Below, in pieces: positions 34,517-45,075 of a stretch of 64,000 nucleotides of DNA. This DNA comes from Gigaspora margarita (Eukaryota > Glomeromycota > Glomeromycetes > Diversisporales > Gigasporaceae), in assembly GCA_009809945.1 (NCBI GenBank), contig WTPW01000686.1, forward strand, positions 150,365 through 214,364. The letters run 5' to 3'. Made by a program: the position numbers and the translations under genes. The notes beneath the pieces are model-generated. The model was not told the DNA's origin and ran no database searches. It was given only the letters and a program-made list of their open reading frames with translations. Position 1 is the first letter of the stretch; every line of letters begins with the position of its first letter.

Positions 34517-35484
34517 ATCACGCCACATTACCCGTGACATAACTTTCATGAGCCTTACAATGAGGTGATTCGCATTATATGATAATTCAACATCTCATGA
34601 TATAACGCCATAGCCTGTTAAAGCGGGTGAGGTAAAAGAACGTATGATCTAAAAATTTATTTAAACTTCTCAATTTCTCTAGTATTCTAAAAGTATGAAA
34701 AGGATGTATTTCACTATTGTTAACAAAAATCTTCGCACATAAATAAAATAAACTCGTATCTTAATAAACACCAAACCGGTTTTATTTATTTTACCCGTAA
34801 CACTACATATGAAATCCATTTTTCAAATCCGGAAAGCTCCTAGATTCTTTGTATAGAACCTCCCATTTAAATGTCGATAAGAATATAACCAGTTGTGAAT
34901 CAAAATACACGTAATTGACTTTTATTGTATATCGATTCAATTTAGTGTGCATTAAGTCACATATGTATTTTCATTCAGCGCTTGATTTTAATTTATGCGT
35001 ATATTAATGACCTGTTCAGAGTAGAATGTTTCATGTGTAGTGCCTCGTATTAAAAGGGCCCATTTTGATTTTTCATAGACATATAATCAACAAAAAAGTT
35101 TGTTATAAGTAAACATATTAATTATATCATAAAAAGAACCACAAAATGAATTTAAAGCAAAAAATTTTTATATATGGGACCCCATAATAAAAGGGACAGT
35201 TGGCCAAAAATTTTGATTCTGTAATTTTATGCATATTACTCTAATTCTTCAAAACATGGTATTCATTTAAATCCGTTTTATTCAAAAATTGTTGATAAGC
35301 AAAATGGGTCTTTTCAATACAAGACACTCCCCATATGATATGCGTATTGTTGTTTCACATAAGTTACTATTTGATTGTTTGATAATAGCAGCTACAAAAA
35401 AAAAGCAACTAAATAGAAATTATACCCCGGTCACTATATCAAGATCTCAGGGTATGAATCAGTTATACACTGAATATATCACCA
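34517..35484. other. AT-rich spacer, nothing recognised
   Basis: No credible gene; the 84-codon + frame at 35289 has no motif and overlaps repeat ends. Confidence 0.45.
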
Positions 35485-35526
35485 TGTTATGCAAACCGAA
35501 AAATTTACTTTGCGTGACCTTATTAT
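35485..35526. repeat. Isolated element end
   Basis: ATGCAAACCGAAAAATTTAC then TTTGCGTGACCTTA matches 64-102 (ATGCAAACCGAAAAATCAAC then TTTGCGTGGCCTAA), so one TIR-type end recurs at the window start and here. Confidence 0.55.
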
Positions 35527-35539
35527 ATATGAACATGAT

Positions 35540-35729
35540 CTAGGACTCTCAGGGGGGGAGGGGTAAAATGAAACGAACATATAAAATGAACAAATATGGG
35601 CCGATTTCATTGGTTGATGTAAATAAAGTGATCGTTGAGAGTTATCCAACCTTTTCATTCGTTGTTCATTTTTTGGGGAGACTTCAACTGGGGGATGTTA
35701 ACCAAAGAATTAATTTCGAAATGGCCTAA
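35540..35729. mobile_element. PIF/Harbinger-like MITE, left end missing
   Basis: The interior and right end match 52741-52970: GGACTCTCRGG, GAACATATAAA, TTTCATTGGTTGATGTAAAT, GAGAGTTATCCAA, GATGTTAACC. The right end is GGCC followed by TAA. The left 45 bp are replaced by other sequence. Confidence 0.7.
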
Positions 35730-35999
35730 GCGCCATGACACCCAACTACAGTATTAAAGCGTCATAATTTGATCATGGTCTAAATGGCCTAAGCGCAAAT
35801 GATAATTCCGAATTGCCATGACATACTATGTATTACAAATATCATATTTGATCATCATAGCTAGAGTTCGCACTATACTTAAATGGTTAAGTTTAGTTGT
35901 ACTTTATAATACTTCTATGATAATGATGTCATACTTTCAAATTGAAAAGAATGTATACATATATACGTTTAGATATTGTCATACCTCTTTAATTCAGAA
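35730..35999. other. Spacer with GCCTAAGCGC word repeats
   Basis: GGCCTAAGCGC occurs at 35723 and 35790, with CATGACA and TTTGATCAT words nearby, so a short degenerate duplication may be present. No gene. Confidence 0.35.
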
Positions 36000-36248
36000 G
36001 ACTTGAGTAGAGATGTGCCACGTACAGTACTATGTGAAAATTTTCGCCGATCCTTTCTTCCAGCCAATCAAACCTACGCACTGTACTGTACATAGTGATG
36101 TGCCACGTACAGTACTATACGTACAGTACTGTACGTACTGTACGTACTGTACGCTAAAATTTTTGCCGATCATTTATTAAGAGTGCCTGCCTGATGTGCC
36201 AATTGACCAATCAAATTCGTTAATTGATCAACACAGATAATTCCCGAA

Positions 36249-36495
36249 GAAGCTTTCGACTTTGACTTACGCTTTGATTTTCACTTTGACTCTCGCTTTG
36301 ACTTTCACATTGACTTTCACTTTGACTCTCACTTTGACTTCGCTTTAATTTTCGTTTTGACTTTGATTTTCGCTTTGACTCTCCTTGCTTTGATTTGATC
36401 TTCAACTTTTATTTTGGCTTTCACTATGACTTCACTCTAATTTTTATTTTACTTTGATCTTCTCTTTGACTTTCGTTTTTTGACTTTCACTTATA
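36249..36495. repeat. CTTTGACTTTCG minisatellite
   Basis: About 20 degenerate 6- and 12-base units of CTTTGA-CTTTCG/CTCGCTTTGA. The minus-strand Ser/Gln/Glu/Lys-rich 61-codon frame is only this repeat. Confidence 0.85.
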
Positions 36496-36627
36496 TTTCG
36501 AGAATTTTTTCCGTGTTGAATTCACAAAAATATAATTTTGATCAATCAATCGTTTAAATAAGTTATTTAAGTTTAATGAATATTTTATACTTTGCTTCTT
36601 GTTTATTAATGTTAATTTAGCTAATTA

Positions 36628-36890
36628 GGCCAGACCAAGTTGATTATGTGTTTTACATTACCCCCCCCCTCCTCAGAGCTCCTCCTCTCCCTCATAGTAA
36701 AAAAAATTTAGATAAATATACATAGGGCTACAGGATATTTCAGAAAATTTTTATACAGTCATGGAACAATTCGGAAAAATTTTTTTTTTGAAAAAAAATT
36801 TTTTAAAATTTTACTATGGAACCACCCCTCCTCCCCCCTCTTCTGGAGGGGAGAGGGGGTAATGTAACACATAATCAACTTGGTCCGGCC
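36628..36890. mobile_element. PIF/Harbinger-like MITE, 263 bp
   Basis: TIRs GGCCAGACCAAGTTGATTAT and partner GGCCGGACCAAGTTGATTAT extend ~40 bp through GTGTTTTACATTACCCC. The flanks are TTA on the left and TAA on the right. Poly-C/CCCCTCC tracts and a near-palindromic AAAAATTTTTT centre lie inside. Confidence 0.8.
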
Positions 36891-37492
36891 TAAATACAAA
36901 GGATTTTAATGTTAAAAATAATCGCATATTAAATCTTTTTATTCGTATTATTTATTTATGTATAAAGATCTTTTTAATCAATACATTAAAATTCGTAAAG
37001 TCATAAATTTGTTAGCGAAATTCGTGAATAATACCTTTAGCTTTTCTTGTAAAAAAATTAATTGCATCTTAAAGCTATTTTAGTGGTATTGTATAATTAT
37101 TATAATCAGGCTACCATTTTTTCTGGGCGACGCTATGAAGTCTTGTAGCTTAGTCGCTTAGTATAGCTCGGAGATCGAACAGGCCCTTAATTGTAATATT
37201 GGGCCGCTATATGTAAGAATTTTTATTTTGGCCCTCATCCGTAATTATTTTCATTTTTGGACCTAAATACCTTTATTATATAATCTTAATTTTTTATATA
37301 TTGCAGAATCGCGGATCGCTTAAAAAAAAAAATTTTTTTTTATATATAAGTACTATACGTACTGTACGTACTGTACGTACTGTACGTACTGTACGCTAAA
37401 AAAATTTGGGTAACATATAAATGGCACATCACTAACTGTACACGTACTATACGTACTGAACGGGGAATATGAATGGCATCTTTATACATGAG

Positions 37493-38445
37493 GGTTATAT
37501 AGTGTGAAAACTATACTATATTGATATGGCGAAGCAATAAAAGAATTGTATACAACTTTAAAGGGATTTTATAATGATATCGTAAGAGGCAACTAGAGGT
37601 ATATGAAGATAAAATTGAGGTTAGTCCTGAGAGTAGTCACGTTGTCACGTGATTATAAATTCGAATATGATGGGTTAAACAGTGTTATTCATGTATTAAG
37701 GTATTTTATTTTATTAGGGTAATAAATAAAGAATACAAAAGAGAAGAGAATTTGAGTCTATATTTATTAAGGGGGAATCAAAGTCTGAAGGTGGTCTTAT
37801 ATACATAAATTAGGAACTACAATTTACGTCAATATAGACATATTTGATTAATTCTAAGGAGTGTAGAAGAAAATTAAAATTCATTATAAAAGTAGAATGA
37901 AATATTATGAACGAAATAAAATAACGTGAAAGGGATATGCGAATTTGGATTTCCGGTCCATCTCGGGATCATCCAAATCATACATTGAAATCATGTATGA
38001 ATTATCGGAACTGGATGCGAACCATCATCATTTCATATGTTATTGCTGGTGAAAACTTTAGTGTAAACTATGCAAAACTAACGTAGGGGTCAAAAATCTC
38101 CCATAAAACCTATCTTATGGAGGTCGAAACGTCTGGATAATCAAATGATGCCTATTGGGAAGGTATAGCATAGTAATATGATGAACCTCTTATTATTTTT
38201 AAATATTATTAATAATTAATAATAATGTTACATCAGATTAAATAAAAAAAAATGTGATTAAAATTATGACTGAGCCAACTTGTATTGTATTTGAGGGACT
38301 TCAAGATTTCGGACAGACAATTTTAGCACTACTCCGAAAATATGTTCGTTTTCCTTTAATCAGTCCGAAAACCAGGGTGTCTTAATCACATTACATTTAA
38401 CTCGTTATTCGAAAAGTTATATTGTAATTAATATTTATTTTCAGT
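37493..38445. other. AT-rich spacer, nothing recognised
   Basis: No gene, RNA or clear repeat. Confidence 0.5.
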
Positions 38446-38545
38446 ATTTAGAAAATATGGAGTGGAGTCAACAGAAATAGGACAAATTTATTAAATAAAT
38501 TAGTCCTATTTCTATATTGACTTCCCAATATTCTGAAAATTTAGG
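38446..38545. repeat. Hairpin, ~100 bp
   Basis: TTTAGAAAATATGGAGTGGA then GTCAACAGAAATAGGAC pairs with GTCCTATTTCTATATTGACT then TCCCAATATTCTGAA around a TAAAT-rich loop. Confidence 0.75.
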
Positions 38546-38837
38546 ATATCCTGAAGTGAGTTAAAATTTTTAGGACAGTCCAAATACCACCTTTATTGCG
38601 CAACACCGCGCGTTGCGTAGCATCCTAATTATTAATAAACTCCTATTTTAACATTAATTTTAGTCAAAGCCCTAACTCTAAACTAATTATACACAACATA
38701 AAAACACACTTTCAACTACAAAAACACCTAATCACAGCTTACTTCAAAACTTACCATTTTATGCAAATGCTATTCACAAAGAAGTCATGATCACTCATTA
38801 GAAACACGTGCAAAAAAAAAAAGAGGAACGTGATATA

Positions 38838-39130
38838 CCAAGAATAAACAAAACGAAGAAAACACAGAACTAAAGTCGAATGCAACGAAAAGGGCGAAGC
38901 ACCGACTAACGTCGCAGTGACGAAAGCACCGAACTTATTGCCTGGAGAACCTTAAAGGGAAAACTCGAAGCTAATACCAAGAATAAACGAAACGAAAAAA
39001 AAAACAAAATGCCAAATAACGAAGCACCGACTAAAGTCAACAGTAACGAGTAAAGTACCGGACCTGTTACCTGAAGATCTTAAAAAAAAAAAAGAGAAAG
39101 TACCAAGAGCTACAGAACTAAATAAATGAC
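38838..39130. repeat. Diverged tandem repeat, ~137-bp unit, 2+ copies
   Basis: ATACCAAGAATAAACAAAAC (38838) recurs at 38975 (ATACCAAGAATAAACGAAAC). Both are followed by AACGAAGCACCGACTAA or GCGAAGCACCGACTAA, TACCGGACCTGTTACC or CACCGAACTTATTGCC, and GAGAACCTTAAA or GAAGATCTTAAA. A partial third unit starts at 39100. The 76-codon minus frame is a shadow. 38546-38837 is featureless. Confidence 0.75.
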
Positions 39131-39444
39131 TAAAAAACAAATACAAAAAAAAAAATAGATTAAAAAGCACATCTATGGTCATATGGTTTTTTTTTGGATT
39201 TTGATTTTTTATAAGTTTCGAATATAAAACTTTTTCATCATAAAATTTTCACGTTAGAATTGGTATTCGATAGTTTCCTATCCAAAATTCGACGAAAAAA
39301 ATTTAATTTAATTATATCAACATTTAGAATCTGAATAGTAAAAGTTTTTTTTTTTAACAAATTTAGTTAAGTTGCCATCGAGAAAGCCCAAAATTTTTTT
39401 TAAAAAAAATCTGTTTCTATTGTTTTAAAATTTTTTTTAAACGT

Positions 39445-39790
39445 TGAGCGAAGTTTCTTACAACTACCCGATCAAATTCAATAAATTTATTTTAAATTTT
39501 CATTTTAACATTTGTAGAATTGAAATAAAAAATTTCATTAAATTTGATCAAGTGGTTGTTTAGAAAACTTCTCTCAAAGTTTAGAAAACACTTGTCTCAC
39601 CTATGATATCAATAAAATAGCCGTGTTTAAACTTTTTAATGCTTTGAGCGAAGTTTTCTTGACTACACACCAGACTAAATTCGACGGAAATTTTTTATTT
39701 TGATTCTATGAATGTGTAGAATCGAAATAAGTCAAAAAATTTCACCAAAAATTTAGGCGCAACTATTTTGTTGATAAATTTAGAACGAAG
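39445..39790. repeat. Two neighbouring foldback repeats
   Basis: 39445-39575: GAGCGAAGTTTCTTACAACT ... GATCAAATT pairs with AATTTGATCAAGTGGTTGTT ... AACTTCTCTC. 39647-39790: a diverged second copy (GAGCGAAGTTTTCTTGACTA ... TTCGA ... TAGAATCGAA). 39791-40413 has no supported gene. Confidence 0.6.
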
Positions 39791-40413
39791 CACTATTGGG
39801 ATTTTTTTTAGCCAAATTTTGATAAAAAATTTTTTATACAGTTTCTATATGTTACATAGAATAAAATTAAATTTTTTGCCTTTTTGCCAAATTTGGGGCT
39901 ATCGAAAAAAATTACATGGATGCCCGATTTGTTAACCCTAATTATGGTTAGGGTAGGGTTTAAGGTTTGAGGGTACCGGTGCTGAATTATATATAATACC
40001 ATAATAAATAAAAATATATAGTGTGTAACATAATAACGTGGTGATCACAAACAATTTCCGATTCCCGACAAAAATGATTCCCAGAATAGACATGCACAAA
40101 TTTTATATCACTTTAACGAATTTCTACCTAAGATATGTCAAAAAATATACCTTTGATAATTGTACCCTTTTTTGGCTGCAAATCAAATTGACGGGTTAGT
40201 TTAGAATGACATCAAAAAAAAAAAAAACTTAAATATAGACCAAATTGTTGAAAAAAAATTAGAGCCTTCTCAGACTGAAGTGAAGAGGTAGTTTATATTC
40301 GGCCTATTTTATTATTAAAAACATAACCTCCTCCAAATTTTGGGTCCAAAATCAGGAGGGTAGCTCTATTCGGTGGTTGCTTTTATTCGGTAACATACAG
40401 TATTGGCATTCTT

Positions 40414-40577
40414 GCTGCTGTTTTCATTATTTTGGGGACATCTGAAATTTTTTGACGGCCAAATCGATAAGTTACTGAATCGGTGTCAATAAATTACTAC
40501 CGTCGGCTGACAACAAAAACTTATCGATTCGGTTATGAACTATTTTTCAAATGTCCCAAAAATAATGAAAACTGTGT
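40414..40577. mobile_element. TIR MITE, ~164 bp, upstream of kinase fragment
   Basis: GCTGTTTTCATTATTTTGGG ... CGATAAGTTA pairs with AACTTATCGATTCGGTTATG ... CCCAAAAATAATGAAAAC. The same end type (CAGCTGTTATCATTATTCC ... GATTCGATAAGTTA) bounds the element at 41148. Confidence 0.8.
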
Positions 40578-40638
40578 AAAAAAGTTACTAAAAAACCCCC
40601 AATTATCATAAAATGCAAACAAATAGTGCGACTTTAAT

Positions 40639-41082
40639 ATGGTAAACGCCTCCAGTGTTGAAGATAATGAATTTATCAAACGATTGCAAGATAATGATAT
40701 AAACTTAGTTGAATATTCGGAGGTCAAAGATGCTAAGTTAGTGAAGATAAGAGGCTATGGGATTGTATATAAAGGTTCCTGGCGAGAATCATCAATAATT
40801 ATGAAACATCTACCCAACGAATTAACCAATCAAGATAATAACAATGACACTCTACAACAACTTGTAAGTAAAAGTGATATAATAACTCTAAATTATCCTG
40901 TGATATAATGACTCAATTATCCTTACAGTTGATTAACTACAAGTTAATTTTTGAAGATACATAAACTGTCTAAAATAAATAAAATAAATCATAGAAATGT
41001 ACTTAAACTTTTAGGAGCTTCCATAGGTAATTATCATATACTTTTGTTCATTCAAGATAAGCCTCAAATAGACAATCTGTGA
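40639..41082 (+). pseudogene. Protein kinase N-lobe fragment, frameshifted
   Basis: ATG 40639 opens a 75-codon exon ending at 40863 before GTAAGT. It contains the glycine loop (R-G-Y-G-I-V-Y-K-G, residues 38-46) and a candidate ATP-anchoring lysine (I-I-M-K-H-L, Lys56), so a Ser/Thr-Tyr kinase-like N-lobe. After a 65-bp intron ending TTACAG at 40928, the frame continues L-I-N-Y-K-L-I-F-E-D-T. It hits TAA at 40962 unless the frame shifts by one, after which K-I-N-H-R-N-V-L-K-L-L-G-A-S fits the alphaC-beta4 region and Y-H-I-L-L-F-I-Q the beta5 strand, ending TGA at 41080. The C-lobe is absent. A TIR element follows at 41148 and another kinase piece at 42586. The latter starts again at beta5, so the two pieces overlap in domain content and are more likely two genes than one. 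Confidence 0.7.
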
Positions 41083-41147
41083 ATATTAAATCATAGTAAT
41101 GGCTAAAGGTTGAATTAAAATCATTCAAAGCATTCGAAGATGGCTAT

Positions 41148-41962
41148 TTACAGCTGTTATCATTATTCCTGGGACACCTGTAAAAAAATTAACCGAATGA
41201 TTATTCTGCCGATTCGATAAGTTATTGATTTCGGCGTAATCGTGTATAAAAGCCATCGTTATTTTATATTACATTTTACAAATAGTTTTATTATTATCCG
41301 TTAGAATATCAACAATTTCTCCATTACTAAATTTTCGCTTGAATACTTGCCCAACATGTCTTGTGTGTTTAATTTGTATGAAAATTTTATGGAAAGGCTG
41401 TCCTTGTCAACCAATAAACTGACAAGATTTCTAAAATAAACATCTTACGCAAATGGGTGTTAATTTTAAAAAAGTTAGTTATGACCAAGAATTCATCGAC
41501 TGGTTTAAAACTGTAAACCAAGTTGAAATTCCAAAAAAAAAATCAAGACTTTATTAACATTTTGTCGAAATTGCGTAAAGAATTATGATCAACAAAATCG
41601 AAGTAATGTATTAGTATTAATATTATTTTTATAGTTTTAATTTTTTTTAATATTAACAATTAATCTTTAGATTCAAAAGAAAACCACGATGAATTAAACG
41701 AAAGTATCGAAACAATAGATTTAAAAATCAAAAATTCTCAAGATTGTTTATCTGTAGCAAGTACTTCAGACGATATATCCATATTTTTGAAATTGCCTAA
41801 GGACCGACTTACAGAAGATCTGCTAACGCTTATCGACTAATGTTTAATTAATAGCAAAGATTACACTGATCACACCGAAATCAATAACTTATCGAATCGG
41901 CAGAATAATCATTCAGTTAATTTTTTGCCAAGGTGTCCCAGGAATAATGATAACAGCTGTAA
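41148..41962. mobile_element. TIR element, 815 bp, with ~88-bp arms
   Basis: The left arm 41148-41237 and right arm 41874-41962 pair almost perfectly: CAGCTGTTATCATTATTCCT, GATTATTCTGCCGATTCGAT, AAGTTATTGATTTCGG and their complements. It belongs to the family of 40414-40577 but is much longer and carries coding-like sequence. No clear target duplication. Confidence 0.85.
41452..41841 (+). pseudogene. Two-exon small protein of the TIR element, unknown
   Basis: From ATG 41454 a frame reads M-G-V-N-F-K-K-V-S-Y-D-Q-E-F-I-D-W-F, then a run of A (41535-41544) where a one-base change would be needed to continue into T-F-C-R-N-C-V-K-N-Y-D-Q, a C-x-x-C pattern. A ~65-bp AT-rich intron (donor GTAATG at about 41604, acceptor CTTTAG at 41670) leads to S-K-E-N-H-D-E-L-N-E-S-I-E-T then D-D-I-S-I-F-L-K-L-P-K-D-R-L-T-E-D-L-L-T-L-I-D and TAA at 41839. 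After that stop the same frame stays open through the right TIR. I do not recognise the family. The homopolymer shift may be real or an assembly error. Confidence 0.4.
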
Positions 41963-42585
41963 TTTTGATTAGGTAGCTTATACATTCGCCGAAATTATTT
42001 TAGAATAATTTTGTGTTGTATCAGGAGCGTAGTACGAAGTACGTTTATATTCGAGTTTAGCGTTTGTGGACAAAATCTGGAATCTGATTGGACACCCTAA
42101 TAATTTACGAATGTCAGCTGATCAAATATAGCTAGGCCAGAATACCTGCACAAATCCAAGTAAACCAGTGATGAAGCCGTAAATCCCAGTTGAGCAGATC
42201 GATATAACAAGCTAATACGTACCGCGTGAAATAACATATGAGTATAATGATTGATTATAATACATTAAAAGACATATGTTCCTGGTTTTAGCACGATTGT
42301 GTCGCGCAGCTACCTTATAGCTGGTTTTCGATAAGCTGAAATAGGTTTGGTCACACGTATAAGGTTACACAAACATTCAAAAATGGATTGTTTGTTACTA
42401 TTAAAATTACATATTGTATCACCTAAATCTGGTTGGTTACGATGAAATTGCAAGTCAATTAACGCATAAATAAATTCACTTAAATATTCTTGAATTGGGA
42501 AAAAGATGGAATTTCTCGGAATTGACTAGCAACCCAGCATAATCTAATAGTACATATTCACTAATAAGTTCTTATTTTATTCTAG
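41963..42585. other. Intergenic spacer, nothing recognised
   Basis: No motif that could join the two kinase pieces was found; no RNA gene is seen. Confidence 0.45.
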
Positions 42586-44481
42586 ATTCAGAAACAAAAA
42601 GTCGTTTCGGAGTGTTACAATATGCCGACAATGGAAATCTTCATGATTACCTGAATAAAAATAAAAATTTGGGATGGATGAAGAAAATTAAAATCTCGAT
42701 AGATATAGCCTGTGGCTTGGGATATTTGCATGAAAACGACATTATTCATCGAGATCTGGTTGAGTTTATTTTCTCCACCTATATCTTTATTGTTATTACT
42801 ATTATTAAAATGCAAATATTTCTTTATATATAGAATACTAAATCGATCTTAATAAATAATGAAAAAGCTCAAATATCTAATCCTGTGTTCTTGGAATTAA
42901 ATCTCGACTCTTCATCATCTATATCATTACAAGAAGGGATGATAGGATTTACAGACCCTGAGCTTTTAAAAGATCTAAATTTACAATTCACAAAATCGTC
43001 CGATGTTTACAGTCTTGGTATGGTCATGTGGTCAATTACAAGTGAAAGGTTACCATTTGAGAATTATACAAATCAAACGACTTTAGTGAACTCCATAGTG
43101 TCACAGAACATGCGTGAAGATCCTATAAAAGATACTCCACAAGAATACGTAGAATTATATGGAAAATGCTGGAATCTAAATTCAAAAGAGAGACCAACCG
43201 CGCAAGAAGTGTATGATAAACTTAGTCAATTTGAGATAAATTTGCGAGAACCGCAGAATATAAATGGTGAGAAAAATGTAAATGCTGAAGAGAAAAATGT
43301 AAATGCTGAAGAGAAAAATGTAAATGCTGAAGAAAATACAGACGTTGAGCAGATTATTCATGTCGAGCAGAATATGAATTCTGAACAGAACATGAACAAA
43401 GAGCAGAATATAAATGGTAAAATATTTTATTAGTTCCATACTTAGGACTTCAGGACAGTCACCAGATTGCGATTTCAATTGATTAATTAGAAGCCTCCCA
43501 GAATTGTTACCAAAATTTTTACATTTTGTGGCACACAATAATATTATTTAACGTTCATTTATATTAGGGTTAGTGTTTAAATTTGGTTTAGATATTAGCA
43601 AGATCTAAGGCATATATTTATTTTCATTTCATAGGTCACATAATCGTAAAAATTTTGTCAATCCTGGTTAGGAGTAAGTCTACCAGTTTGCACGATTTTG
43701 CACCTATCTGCTACATGTTAACACATCTATTGAAGTCGATGATATTTTAGCGAAAATTCTCAATAAATGCCTGACTGAGTCCAATAAAATTTTTCAAATG
43801 AATTCTATAATGTTGTAGAGCTCATTTAAGATTTTTTTAGGGTAGTTATTGATAAAGATTAGAAAAAGTTCGACTACAGTAGGTGTGACAGAAATGTGCA
43901 ATTCACGTGAACAAGTAGGTACACTTACTTTCTAGTTAGTTTCTAATTAAATCAAATAATAATGTGTAGAAATGTCACTTTCAAATGGGTGCTCAATTTT
44001 TGGATCTCTGCATACCGTATTTAATATTCTAAGAATGCGTCTGGTAAATTATAAATTTAAGCTTTAATAGCTTTCTTTTGGTGACACGCATATTATGCAA
44101 TCTGATTGACTGGCATAAGTGGTCGGCAAAAATTTTATTTGGACAGTAAGTACTCGCACATCTCCAATTATAATAAAATAAATATTAAATTATCTGACCG
44201 ATATTACTTATGTTCAATAGTGTTATAAATAAAGTAGAGACTTAATATATATTAAATAATATTTAAATAGCGCTGGACGCAATTACTACGATCGAGCAAA
44301 ACATCTTAGGAGATAGGTAATAATCATTTAATTATTTCGCTATTTAATTGTTTGTATTTGTTAATTTTTGTTTTCTCTTTATAGTCCGAATAATCAAAAT
44401 CAAGGCCCTGAGAAAATTCCCAAAGTTAATCGTCTTCGCAAATTATTTTGTTGCTACAATAATAACTATTATGTTGAATAG
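42586..44481 (+). CDS. Degenerate kinase C-lobe gene, four exons, start missing
   Basis: Exons 42586-42758, 42834-43416, 44271-44316 and 44385-44481 join in phase (0, 1, 2) at GT-AG sites to an open frame of ~299 residues ending TAG. The product matches a kinase from beta5 on: V-L-Q-Y-A-D-N-G-N-L-H-D-Y-L, H-E-N-D-I-I-H-R-D-L (HRD at 54-56), G-F-T-D-P-E-L-L (95-102), S-D-V-Y-S-L-G-M-V-M-W (113-123), and R-P-T in the last helix. The expected Asn at HRD+5 is Ser61, and no DFG lies between the catalytic loop and TDPELL; the segment reads A-Q-I-S-N-P-V-F-L-E-L instead. The tail has three N-V-N-A-E-E-K repeats, an acidic Gln/Glu/Asn stretch, and a basic, Cys-containing end (R-L-R-K-L-F-C-C-Y). The first exon begins at an acceptor (TTCTAG), so an N-lobe exon must lie upstream or is lost. 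It looks like a pseudokinase or dying copy; exons 3 and 4 are supported only by splice-phase agreement. Confidence 0.65.
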
Positions 44482-44699
44482 GCACTGAACAAAGTAAGCA
44501 GTTATCTAAATATTATATGAAAGAATAAAATGTTTTATTGATTTAGTTCGTAATATTTTTAAAATTTTGTTGAGTTAGGGCTAGAAATGGACCACTGTGC
44601 AAGTTGCGTAGAATTTTGAGACTCCGCAGTGTAATTTTCATAATTCAGGCCAGCTATTATAATTCTTGTTGGCATGCATAATACTGGCCCAAATTATGC
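44482..44699. other. Spacer after kinase gene
   Basis: Nothing recognised apart from GGCATGCATAAT words that recur in the array downstream. Confidence 0.4.
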
Positions 44700-45075
44700 T
44701 TAATGAATTCGTTGGCAAAATTTATGCATTGATGAATTCGTTGGCAAAATTTATGCGAATTCGTTAGCAAAATTTATGCATTGATGAATTCGTTGGCAAA
44801 ATTTAAAGTTCTTGTGAGCATGCATAATGCTTGCATTAATGAATTCGTTGGCAAAATTTAAAATAGATAAATTGGCAAATTTTAAAATAGATAAAATTGG
44901 TAAATTTTAAATCGATAAAATTGGCAAAATCTAGTCTAAATATTTTTAAAATTGGCAAAATCTAGTTTAAATATTTTTAAAATTGGCAAAATCTAGTTTA
45001 TATATTTTTAAAATTGGCAAAATCTAGTTTATATATTTTTAAAATTGGCAAAATCTAGTTTAAATATTTTTATAA
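44700..45075. repeat. Minisatellite array with changing unit
   Basis: The left part (44700-44860) has units GAATTCGTTGGCAAAATTTA-TGCATTGAT; the middle (44860-44920) has shorter TTGGCAAATTTTAAAATAGATAAA-type units; the right (44921-45075) has five 31-bp units beginning TTGGCAAAATCTAGTYTA and ending in a TATTTTTAAAA run. All units share the core TTGGCAAAAT. Confidence 0.9.

Larger units (their letters stand above)
36085..37442. mobile_element. Inner hAT-type element, 1342 bp, perfect 8-bp duplication
   Basis: ACTGTACA flanks both ends (36085-36092, 37435-37442). The TIR is TAGTGATGTGCCA. Subterminal arrays of GTACTGTAC/GTACGTAC lie at 36106-36152 and 37350-37395, a common hAT feature. The interior carries a CTTTGACTTTCG minisatellite, a PIF/Harbinger-like MITE and a fragment of the long-TIR element of 21795. 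It has no coding capacity, so it would depend on an external transposase. Confidence 0.88.
36000..37492. mobile_element. Outer hAT-type element, interrupted
   Basis: The body 36008-37484 runs from TAGAGATGTGCCACGTAC to GTAC ... GAATGGCATCTTTA. The flanks GACTTGAG and TACATGAG match at 6 of 8. Its interior holds the second hAT-type element at 36093. No transposase frame is present. Confidence 0.65.

Noticed and set aside
36220-36405. Ser/Glu/Gln-rich minus-strand frame of 61 codons
   Set aside because: It is the CTTTGACTTTCG minisatellite, inside a hAT-type element.
39940-39975. Interstitial telomere at GGTTAGGGTAGGGTTTAAGG
   Set aside because: Only one or two degenerate repeats; too short to claim a telomere relic on its own.
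40639-44481. A single kinase gene joining both fragments
   Set aside because: The first fragment already reaches beta5 and ends at a stop, the second starts again at beta5, and a TIR element plus 600 bp without splice continuity separates them.
44700-45075. Possible CRISPR-like array
   Set aside because: Units are contiguous and lack unique spacers of constant length; the genome is eukaryotic and no cas gene is present.
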